Shown here: positions 1-5,375 of the stretch, in pieces | How the letters are laid out: every line of letters begins with the position of its first letter | Position numbering within the stretch: position 1 is the stretch's first letter | Source: Actinomycetota bacterium | GTDB taxonomy: Bacteria > Actinomycetota > Actinomycetes > Nanopelagicales > Nanopelagicaceae | Direction of reading: 5' to 3' | Assembly (NCBI GenBank): GCA_009697555.1 | Contig: WLQV01000056.1 | Span: 1 to 7,263 of the forward strand | DNA length: 7,263 nucleotides | Made by a program: the position numbers and the translations under genes | Notes under the pieces: model-generated | Database searches by the model: none | What the model was told of the DNA's origin: nothing | The model's input: the letters and a program-made list of their open reading frames with translations, nothing else

Positions 1-1482
1 AGTGCGCATTGCATCCAAACGCGCTTCAAGTGAGTGGCGATCGCGCTCTGCTGCACGTTCGCTATCGATCAAAGTTTGTAGCTCTTCTTGTACTTGGTTT
101 AGCTCACGTTGCGCAGTTGTAAAGGCTGCATCAAGACCGAGTTCGCCGCTTCCTGCACTTGTGATTTCCAATTCCAAAGTTGAGTATTCACGCTGTGCAA
201 TGTCGACGCGGTTTTGAACTTCATCGCGGGTACGAGTGAGACGGGTAATTTCTTCGGCAATCGCTTCGATACGTGCCGCAAGAGATTTAATGTGACCCTC
301 TTGGCGCGCAGTGCCCTCGCGTTGATCTGCAAGAGTGCGAAGCGCGGCCGCAATGCGATCTTCTTCTGATTTAAGTTGGTGTTCTAAATTTGTTAATTGA
401 GTACTTGCACTCTGAAGTGAGGTGCGTGAACTTTCTACGGCGGCGCGAAGTTGGCTCTCTTCTTGACGAAGTAAGGCCGCCTCTTTATCGAGCGTTTCTG
501 GATCGCGTCCAGCAGTGCGCGCCTCTTCTGCCTCTTCAGCTAAAAAGCGCGAGCGCTCTTGTGCAAGTGATTGGGTTCCGCGGAATCGCTCACGCAGACC
601 AGTGAGGTTGTAATAAGTCTCTTGTGCACCAGCCAAAAGTGGTCCTTCAATTGCAGCTTCGTTATCAAGAGCTGCTTCGCGAGCGCGAGCTGCTTCCAAC
701 TCTGCATCGACTTCATTGCGACGAGTGCGCAGAACGGTTTCATCGGCAACTTCAGCATCAAGTGTGCGAGAAAGGGCGATGAGGTCATCTGCCAAAAGAC
801 GCAGCTTCGCATCGCGCAGATCTGCTTGAATCGTGGCAGCCTTCTTTGCAACTTCGGCTTGCTTACCTAATGGGCGAAGTTGGCGGCGAAGTTCCACGGT
901 GAGATCTTGTACGCGCGCCATGTTGGCCTGCATCGAATCGAGTTTGCGCAGCGCCTTCTCTTTGCGCTTGCGGTGCTTGAGCACACCAGCTGCTTCTTCA
1001 ATAAAGCCGCGTCGCTCTTCTGGTGTTGCCATCAAAATTGCATCGAGTTGGCCCTGGCCAACGATGACGTGCATTTCGCGACCGATACCGCTATCGCTGA
1101 GTAACTCTTGGATATCAAGAAGTCGAGTTGCTTCACCATTAATTTGATATTCACTCTGACCATTGCGGAAGAGAATGCGGGAGATGGTTACCTCGGTGTA
1201 ATCAATCGGAAGTGCGCCATCAGTGTTATCGATTGTGAGTGCAACTTCTGCTCGACCAAGAGGTGCACGACCACTTGTTCCGGCGAAGATGACATCTTCC
1301 ATCTTTCCGCCGCGAAGTGATTTTGCGCCTTGCTCACCCATAACCCAGGTGAGTGCATCGACGACGTTACTTTTTCCAGAACCGTTAGGGCCGACGACGC
1401 AGGTAATGCCAGGCTCAAGGCGGAGCGTCGTCGATGAGGCGAAGGACTTGAAGCCCTTTAGCGTGATGCTCTTGAGATACAC
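1..1482 (-). CDS. smc: Chromosome segregation protein SMC, N-terminal 494 residues (3' end beyond window)
   Basis: SMC is the ATPase core of the ScpA/ScpB condensin complex, which loads on the nucleoid, extrudes DNA loops and helps separate sister chromosomes. I translated all 494 visible codons and found no stop or frameshift. The N-terminal head has Walker A GPNGSGKSN at residues 31-39 (Lys37), an RGGKMEDVIFAGT segment whose Arg57 matches the arginine-finger position of Bacillus SMC, and a Q-loop region GREMHVIVGQGQLD at 134-147. From about residue 160 to the window edge the protein is charged heptad-like sequence rich in E, R, A, L and Q, typical of the first coiled-coil arm. The hinge, second arm and Walker B/signature half lie outside the window; full SMC is usually near 1,190 residues. 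The start is a GTG nine bases after the mutM stop; it yields MYLKSITLKGFKSF, the standard SMC N terminus. The gene is truncated only by the window, not broken. Confidence 0.98.
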   Translation of the reverse strand, partial: MYLKSITLKGFKSFASSTTLRLEPGITCVVGPNGSGKSNVVDALTWVMGEQGAKSLRGGKMEDVIFAGTSGRAPLGRAEVALTIDNTDGALPIDYTEVTISRILFRNGQSEYQINGEATRLLDIQELLSDSGIGREMHVIVGQGQLDAILMATPEERRGFIEEAAGVLKHRKRKEKALRKLDSMQANMARVQDLTVELRRQLRPLGKQAEVAKKAATIQADLRDAKLRLLADDLIALSRTLDAEVADETVLRTRRNEVDAELEAARAREAALDNEAAIEGPLLAGAQETYYNLTGLRERFRGTQSLAQERSRFLAEEAEEARTAGRDPETLDKEAALLRQEESQLRAAVESSRTSLQSASTQLTNLEHQLKSEEDRIAAALRTLADQREGTARQEGHIKSLAARIEAIAEEITRLTRTRDEVQNRVDIAQREYSTLELEITSAGSGELGLDAAFTTAQRELNQVQEELQTLIDSERAAERDRHSLEARLDAMRT

Positions 1483-1490
1483 GCGGTAAA

Positions 1491-1498
1491 CCTACCTC
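1491..1498 (-). promoter_or_regulatory. smc ribosome binding site overlapping the mutM stop codon
   Basis: On the minus strand the sequence GAGGTAGG spans the last sense codon and the TAG stop of mutM. It lies 8 nt upstream of the smc GTG at 1482 when measured from the proximal AGG, or 12 nt from the distal GAGG. It supports the GTG start and suggests that smc translation is coupled to mutM termination. Confidence 0.6.
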
Positions 1499-2328
1499 GC
1501 TTGGCAGGTGGGGCAGAAATGCGACGAGCGATTGGCAAAGATAATTCTGCGAATTTCCCGCCCACATCTGGGGCAAGGCTCACCTTCTTGACCGTAGACC
1601 GCCAGTGATCGCTCAAAATAGCCGCTCTCCCCATTCACATTGATATAGAGATCATCAAATGAGGTGCCGCCAACTTCCAGGGCCTGCGCCATAACCTGAC
1701 GGGCCTTATCGATCACTCGACCAATCTGCGCATTACTCAACTCTTCGCAATAACTTTCTGGGTGAATTTTTGCGCGCCAGAGTGATTCATCGGCATAGAT
1801 ATTTCCCACACCGCTCATGATCGATTGATCAAGAAGTGCTTTCTTAATCTGGGTTTTACGAGAAGCTATTTTGGCAATTATCGCTTTGCGATTGAACTCT
1901 TGATCAAAGGGATCGCGTGCGATGTGCTGAACTAAAGTGGGAATCCCATCCTGCAATTGATCTACTGCTAACCAACCAAAGGTGCGCTGATCAATGAATT
2001 GCATTTGGCGCGCACTTCGCCCCCAACTACCCAACATGAAACTTGCGCGTAAATGACGGACTTCGCCAGTTGCAATTGGCTGAATCAGGAATTGGCCGCT
2101 CATCCCCAAGTGTGCAACTAGGGTCTCGGGGCGATTGAGGAGAAACCAGAGGAACTTGCCTCTGCGCTCAACTGACTTAACCCGTGCACCTTCTAATACC
2201 TCTAAGGGCGCAATCGAATGTGGATTGAGGACTCGGGGATGCAGCGCTCTGACTTGCGAGAACTTCTTACCTACTACCCAACGCTCTAAACCTCGTCGAA
2301 CTGTTTCAACTTCAGGAAGTTCCGGCAT
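1492..2328 (-). CDS. mutM: Formamidopyrimidine-DNA glycosylase (Fpg/MutM), 278 aa
   Basis: This is a bifunctional base-excision repair enzyme that removes 8-oxoguanine and formamidopyrimidines and cleaves the strand by beta,delta-elimination. The mature N terminus PELPEVE supplies the catalytic Pro2 nucleophile and Glu3. A conserved Lys is in RRGKFLW (Lys58), and HLGMSGQ at 73-79 carries the lesion-probing Met. The helix-two-turn-helix is at about 165-190 with GVGNIYADESLW (Asn176). The C-terminal zinc finger has Cys252, Cys255, Cys272 and Cys275 in the usual CxxC-x16-CxxC spacing, with the DNA-contacting Arg267 between them. Length is normal for the family. The frame is open for 37 codons upstream, but the ATG at 2328 is the real start because Pro2 must be N-terminal. 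GAGAAG at 2335-2340, six bases upstream, supports it. The start overlaps the rnc 3' end by 17 nt. Confidence 0.98.
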   Translation of the reverse strand: MPELPEVETVRRGLERWVVGKKFSQVRALHPRVLNPHSIAPLEVLEGARVKSVERRGKFLWFLLNRPETLVAHLGMSGQFLIQPIATGEVRHLRASFMLGSWGRSARQMQFIDQRTFGWLAVDQLQDGIPTLVQHIARDPFDQEFNRKAIIAKIASRKTQIKKALLDQSIMSGVGNIYADESLWRAKIHPESYCEELSNAQIGRVIDKARQVMAQALEVGGTSFDDLYINVNGESGYFERSLAVYGQEGEPCPRCGREIRRIIFANRSSHFCPTCQAR

Positions 2329-3007
2329 CCGTAACTTCTCTTTGCAAAATTGCATAAGCGGTACGAGCTGCTGCTTGTTCTGCTTCGCGTTTGCTCTTTC
2401 CACTGCCATCGGCGATAGCGACATCGCCAACCATGGCAATTGCGGTGAAATCTTTATCGTGATCTGGGCCAGATTCGCTCACTAAATATTCTGGAACTCC
2501 CCGACCAATCGATGCTAGTAATTCTTGTAGCGCAGTCTTGCCATCTAGACCAGAGCCTTGCGCCATAGCGCTCTCAATTGTGGTTTCAATTAATCGCACC
2601 ACAGCTTCGGCGCAGCCAGTAAATCCGACTTCCAAATAGATCGCACCAATAAGTGCTTCGAGTGCATCGGCAAGGAGTGAATTCTTATCTCGGCCGCCAG
2701 TGGTTTCTTCACCTTTACCAAGTCGCATGTATTGGCCAAGTTCGAGAGTGCGTGCAATGTCGGCAAGCGCGCGCATGTTAACGATGCCAGAGCGAAGTGG
2801 AGATAAACGAGATTCATCTAAATCTGGATAGCGGCGATACAACTCTTCAGTGACAACTAAACCAAGAACAGAGTCGCCTAAAAATTCCAAGCGTTCATTT
2901 GTTTCGGTTGCTCCCGACTCATATGCATGGGAGCGGTGAGTGAGCGCCAACTCAAGCAGCGCTGGAGTTACTTCAACGCCTAAGCGCTTGGTTAGCGCGG
3001 AGAACAG
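2312..3007 (-). CDS. rnc: Ribonuclease III, 231 aa, probable CTG start
   Basis: RNase III is a homodimeric endonuclease that cuts double-stranded RNA; it processes the 30S rRNA precursor and some mRNAs. The signature NERLEFLGDS is present. Counted from the CTG at 3007, the metal-binding residues are Glu38, Glu41, Asp45, Asp114 and Glu117, the same numbers as in the E. coli enzyme. A dsRNA-binding domain covers about 155-224, beginning DGKTALQELLA and ending in the KSKREAEQAAA helix. The in-frame stop upstream is at 3020-3022, and between it and the catalytic region there is no ATG or GTG. The first TTG is at 2950 and would remove 19 residues, including the first helix (LFSALTKRLGV). The CTG is preceded by GAGGT at a 5-nt spacing and starts one base after the rpmF TGA. 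The identity is certain; the start is a well-supported inference. If only standard starts are allowed, the product is 212 aa from 2950. Confidence 0.95.
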   Translation of the reverse strand: MFSALTKRLGVEVTPALLELALTHRSHAYESGATETNERLEFLGDSVLGLVVTEELYRRYPDLDESRLSPLRSGIVNMRALADIARTLELGQYMRLGKGEETTGGRDKNSLLADALEALIGAIYLEVGFTGCAEAVVRLIETTIESAMAQGSGLDGKTALQELLASIGRGVPEYLVSESGPDHDKDFTAIAMVGDVAIADGSGKSKREAEQAAARTAYAILQREVTDAGTS

Positions 3008-3008
3008 A

Positions 3009-3182
3009 TCAGACCTCGATTACCTGACGGTTATTGTAAGTTCCACAAGTTGGGCAAGCAGTGTGTTGCAATTTTGGTTGCTGACATTGTGGGCAATTAG
3101 CCAGAGCCGCAGCAGTTGTTTTCCATGTACTACGACGTGAGCGAGTCTTTGAACGCGACATCTTTCGCTTTGGTACTGGCAC
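3009..3182 (-). CDS. rpmF: 50S ribosomal protein L32 (bL32), 57 aa, zinc-binding form
   Basis: bL32 is a small basic protein of the large ribosomal subunit. The N terminus PVPKRKMSRSKTRSRRS is the typical Lys/Arg-rich L32 start. The C-terminal half carries four cysteines, Cys30, Cys33, Cys43 and Cys46 (CPQC and CPTC), so this is the zinc-ribbon C+ paralogue rather than the cysteine-less form that many actinobacteria make under zinc limitation. The start is a GTG; the in-frame ATG at residue 8 would remove the conserved PVPKRK segment. AGGG at 3190-3193, seven bases upstream, is a clear ribosome binding site. Position directly after DUF177 is the same pairing seen in many bacteria (yceD-rpmF). 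The stop is one base from the proposed rnc start. Confidence 0.96.
   Translation of the reverse strand: MPVPKRKMSRSKTRSRRSTWKTTAAALANCPQCQQPKLQHTACPTCGTYNNRQVIEV
3013..3017 (-). promoter_or_regulatory. Shine-Dalgarno sequence that decides the rnc start
   Basis: GAGGT on the minus strand sits inside the last codons of rpmF, five bases upstream of the CTG at 3007-3005. This is a good spacing for initiation. The alternative TTG at 2950 has no comparable purine-rich element in front of it. The arrangement (SD inside the upstream gene, stop, one base, start) fits termination-reinitiation coupling between rpmF and rnc. Confidence 0.55.
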
Positions 3183-3261
3183 TTTACATCCCTGCTTTCA
3201 CTTCACTTGATCAGATCCAAGACTGGAACTAGAGGGTAAGTATCGCCCATGATCGCGAAAT
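3183..3261 (-). other. 79-nt spacer between DUF177 and rpmF, possible rpmF leader
   Basis: This is the only gap longer than nine bases in the window. It contains the rpmF ribosome binding site, a GATACT hexamer at 3239-3244 that loosely resembles a -10 box but has no good -35 partner, and a short imperfect inverted repeat (CTTGATC / GATCCAAG) at 3206-3221. A 15-codon ATG frame (3250 to 3203) lacks a ribosome binding site. An internal promoter or a ribosomal-protein leader is possible, but neither is shown by the sequence. Confidence 0.3.
3190..3193 (-). promoter_or_regulatory. rpmF ribosome binding site
   Basis: AGGG within CAGGGAT on the minus strand lies seven bases before the GTG at 3182. 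It supports the GTG over the in-frame ATG seven codons downstream. Confidence 0.6.
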
Positions 3262-3822
3262 TTAGAAATCGAGCCCAGAAAGTCCAGCCCACCGCGCATC
3301 GATGACCTCATGCGCGTGGTCATCGGGCAGGTCAACCCACTTCTGACCGCAGATCTGGCAGAGCCCCTCACACTCCTCATCACAGAGTGGATTGATTGGA
3401 AGATCGAGAATGAGGCAGTCACGAATCGGGGCTTCTAAATTAATCTCATCGCCCTCCATCATTAACTCTTCATCTTCGTCTACATCTTCCTCTTCTTCGC
3501 GGGCCCGCTTGCGTTCGGCTTTGGTGTGAGCTTTCCCAGATTCGTAGCGATACAACTCAATGAAATTTCGATCAAGTTCTAGCTCTATTGGATCAAGGCA
3601 GCGGGTGCAGACTCCCTTTGCAGTTGCTTCGACTGCAGCGGTAACTAATACGCCCTCTTTCACTGATTCGATCTTGAGATCAACAAAGATTCGATCACCG
3701 ACAGGAACGGCAATAACATCAATTCCGATAGCCTCGGTGAGATCAAAGGGCAATTCATATTCTTTCATTTCGCCAGCACGGCGCGGTAATTCAAAGGTAT
3801 TAAAGTAGAAGATGCTCTTCAT
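3262..3822 (-). CDS. DUF177 / YceD family protein, 186 aa, 23S rRNA accumulation factor
   Basis: This is a member of the DUF177 (YceD) family, whose bacterial and plastid members are needed for normal 23S rRNA accumulation and 50S assembly; the biochemical mechanism is not settled. The N terminus FNTFELPRRAGEM matches the F-x-T-x-EL opening common in actinobacterial members. The core contains VPVGDRIFVDLKIESVKEG then a CxxC pair (Cys72, Cys75). A strongly acidic linker follows at about 108-119. The C-terminal part has the family signature with Cys147, Cys151, Cys155 and Cys158 (CDEECEGLCQICG), plausibly a metal site together with the first pair. The ATG overlaps the stop of the upstream SepIVA-like gene as TAATG, and there is no purine-rich site in front, so translation probably depends on reinitiation. 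A later ATG at residue 19 would remove conserved residues and is less likely. Confidence 0.93.
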   Translation of the reverse strand: MKSIFYFNTFELPRRAGEMKEYELPFDLTEAIGIDVIAVPVGDRIFVDLKIESVKEGVLVTAAVEATAKGVCTRCLDPIELELDRNFIELYRYESGKAHTKAERKRAREEEEDVDEDEELMMEGDEINLEAPIRDCLILDLPINPLCDEECEGLCQICGQKWVDLPDDHAHEVIDARWAGLSGLDF

Positions 3823-4304
3823 TAATCATTGTCGGCAAGTTGAGAGAGCACATCTTTATCGCCGGCTCCAGCTAGTCGATCGCGACCGCGAGCAACTGCA
3901 TCCATGGTTTTATTGAGAATAACTTCCAGTGTGGCAAGACGTGAATCGATGTAACTATCTACCTCATCGCGTTCGGCTTCAGATTGCTCGCGGGCTTCAG
4001 CAAGGACCCGCTTTGACTCTTCTCTGGCCTCTTTCACAATTGCAGTCTGTTCAACCATTCGAGCAACTTCTTCGCGAGCAAGTGCAATGAGTTGTTCGGA
4101 GCTGCTTCGCCCCTCTTCGACAATATCTTCGCGATGGCGAAGCAACTTCTGAGCCTCACTGAAATCATCAGGTAGTAATTCCCGAGCCTCTTGCAAGAGC
4201 TCAAGAATTTCATTCTTATGGACAACAACAGATGCAGAGAGCGGAACTTTCTTCGCTTCTTCAATCATCATGATTGCTGCATCTAAACGATCAATGGAAT
4301 CCAT
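3822..4304 (-). CDS. DivIVA-like coiled-coil protein of the SepIVA type, 160 aa
   Basis: The gene occupies the place that sepIVA holds in mycobacteria, directly before DUF177, rnc, mutM and smc. SepIVA is a DivIVA-domain protein linked there to septation and cell-envelope growth. The N terminus, about residues 1-60, has the pattern DRLDAAIMMIEEAKKVPLSAS followed by EILELLQEARELLPDD, which resembles the conserved N-terminal part of SepIVA as I recall it. From about 60 to 145 the sequence is a continuous charged Ala/Glu/Arg-rich helix (for example EEVARMVEQ, EAREESKRVLAEAREQSEAE), expected to form a coiled coil. No signal peptide or membrane segment is visible. At 160 residues it is clearly shorter than the mycobacterial protein (about 245 aa). 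An ATP-synthase subunit b-like annotation is likely from composition alone, but there is no N-terminal membrane anchor. The start ATG is 3 nt after the coaD stop, with AGAAGGGAAG at 4311-4320. The orthology call is inference from context plus partial similarity. Confidence 0.8.
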   Translation of the reverse strand: MDSIDRLDAAIMMIEEAKKVPLSASVVVHKNEILELLQEARELLPDDFSEAQKLLRHREDIVEEGRSSSEQLIALAREEVARMVEQTAIVKEAREESKRVLAEAREQSEAERDEVDSYIDSRLATLEVILNKTMDAVARGRDRLAGAGDKDVLSQLADND

Positions 4305-4307
4305 GAG

Positions 4308-4787
4308 TTACTTCCCTTCTGCTCTTAATTTCAATGCCGCGTGAACTGCAGGTGGAACCATAGTGGAAACATCTCCGCCGTAATGGGCTAATTCCTTCAC
4401 TAGCGACGATGAGAGAAAAGAGTGCGCAGGCGCTGTGGCCATAAACATCGTCTCTACGCCAGTTGCTTGGAGATTGACTTGAGCCATCTGCAATTCATAA
4501 TCAAAATCGGTGACCGCGCGCAAGCCTTTGACGATCGTTGTGATGTCATTGGCTTTGCAGAAATCCACCAAAAGACCATGCCATGAAGTGACTACAACAT
4601 TAGAAAATTTCTTTGTTGTCTCTTCAATCATGGCGATGCGCTCGGCCACAGTGAACATGCTTGCCTTAGTGCGATTTTCTAATACTGAGACGACCACCTG
4701 ATCGAAGTGGGTACTGGCGCGCGCAATGATGTCGAGGTGCCCAAAAGTGATGGGATCAAATGAGCCCGGACAGACTGCGCGATTCAT
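4308..4787 (-). CDS. coaD: Phosphopantetheine adenylyltransferase (PPAT), 159 aa
   Basis: This enzyme catalyses the penultimate step of coenzyme A synthesis: 4'-phosphopantetheine plus ATP gives dephospho-CoA plus pyrophosphate, in the cytoplasm. It is a nucleotidyltransferase-fold protein with the family's hallmark PGSFDPITFGH at residues 7-17, where Ser9 and His17 correspond to the Thr/His of the T/HxGH ATP-binding motif. Lys41 lies before MFT, and KGLRAVTDFDYELQMA at 87-102 contains the substrate-binding Arg90. The SSSLVKE motif at 126-132 is the C-terminal ATP-binding signature. Length is standard (about 160). The ATG is three bases after the rsmD stop (TGA-TAT-ATG) and has no visible Shine-Dalgarno sequence, so it is probably translated by coupling to rsmD. 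Confidence 0.98.
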   Translation of the reverse strand: MNRAVCPGSFDPITFGHLDIIARASTHFDQVVVSVLENRTKASMFTVAERIAMIEETTKKFSNVVVTSWHGLLVDFCKANDITTIVKGLRAVTDFDYELQMAQVNLQATGVETMFMATAPAHSFLSSSLVKELAHYGGDVSTMVPPAVHAALKLRAEGK

Positions 4788-4790
4788 ATA

Positions 4791-5363
4791 TCAAACGCTA
4801 GCAGGGGTGCCGTAATAAATCACAGCCTGCCCATAATTACGCTCACGCATCGCGCTGAAACCAGTGGGCCAGCGAAATTTATCTGACTTAGCATCGCGCT
4901 CAACTGCGATGACACAACTGCTAGAAATAAGACCGCGCAAGAGTGCTTTCTCAAGTAGCGCTGCAATCTCAGTAGCAGGCAGCTCATATGGTGGATCGAT
5001 AAAGATCACATCATAAGAAATTGGGGAAGCGCTATCGATAAAACTTTCAACGGACATCGAGTGGAGCGCAAACTTTCCAGCAGGGCCGGCCGAATTCACA
5101 AGTTCAGCATTCTTGGTAATGGTTTTGCTCGCACTCGCATCTTGCTCAACTGCAGCAACTATTGATGCACCGCGCGATAGCGCTTCTAATCCGATTGCAC
5201 CAGAACCAGCGAAGAGATCGAGAACTGATAATCCAACAAAGTCACCAAATTCAGAGAGGAGTGAGGAGAAGAGTCCTTCACGTGCTCGATCTGATGTGGG
5301 CCGAGTTGGTCCGGCCACGCTAGAGAGTGAGCGACCTTTAGCAACGCCTGAAATTATTCGCAT
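4791..5363 (-). CDS. rsmD: 16S rRNA (guanine(966)-N(2))-methyltransferase RsmD, 190 aa
   Basis: RsmD is an S-adenosylmethionine-dependent enzyme that methylates N2 of G966 in 16S rRNA during 30S maturation. The N terminus MRIISGVAKGR and RPTSDRAREGLFSSL at 21-35 are characteristic of the family. The Rossmann-fold SAM-binding motif is DLFAGSGAIGLEALSRGA at 49-66, and Glu73 in AAVEQD is the expected ribose-contacting acidic residue. The catalytic motif IV is DPPY at 123-126. Length is typical (about 180-200). The start ATG lies three bases after the recG stop. The pair rsmD-coaD is widely conserved in bacteria. Confidence 0.97.
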   Translation of the reverse strand: MRIISGVAKGRSLSSVAGPTRPTSDRAREGLFSSLLSEFGDFVGLSVLDLFAGSGAIGLEALSRGASIVAAVEQDASASKTITKNAELVNSAGPAGKFALHSMSVESFIDSASPISYDVIFIDPPYELPATEIAALLEKALLRGLISSSCVIAVERDAKSDKFRWPTGFSAMRERNYGQAVIYYGTPASV

Positions 5364-5366
5364 TGC

Positions 5367-5375
5367 TCACCCCTT
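5367..5375 (-). promoter_or_regulatory. rsmD ribosome binding site overlapping the recG stop
   Basis: AAGGGGTGA on the minus strand includes the TGA of recG and lies just upstream of the rsmD ATG at 5363; the AGGGG core is six bases from the start codon. It is the strongest Shine-Dalgarno sequence in the window and ties rsmD initiation to recG termination. Confidence 0.65.

Noticed and set aside
1..1320. Several plus-strand open frames of 66-104 codons opposite smc
   Set aside because: They are antisense shadows of the coiled-coil coding sequence, rich in Ser/Arg/Cys with no recognisable domain, and the minus-strand smc frame is intact throughout.
2329..2439. Upstream extension of the mutM frame by 37 codons
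   Set aside because: Fpg requires Pro2 as its nucleophile, and PELPEVE begins at the ATG at 2328. The upstream part is an out-of-frame reading of the rnc dsRNA-binding domain.
3005..3022. Programmed +1 frameshift at the rpmF stop giving an L32-RNase III fusion (SD-like GAGG before GTC TGA T, somewhat like prfB)
   Set aside because: The P-site Val codon GTC would have to re-pair on TCT, which is a poor slip, and the SD-like element is too close. Simple initiation at the CTG explains the same sequence better.
3206..3221. Inverted repeat CTTGATC/GATCCAAG as an operator or terminator
   Set aside because: The arms are short and imperfect, with a one-base loop and no T-tract. It does not resemble a rho-independent terminator or a zinc-regulator box known to me.
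3203..3250. 15-codon ATG frame in the gap before rpmF, possible leader peptide
   Set aside because: It has no ribosome binding site, no run of regulatory codons and no attenuator-like stem pair. Chance is sufficient.
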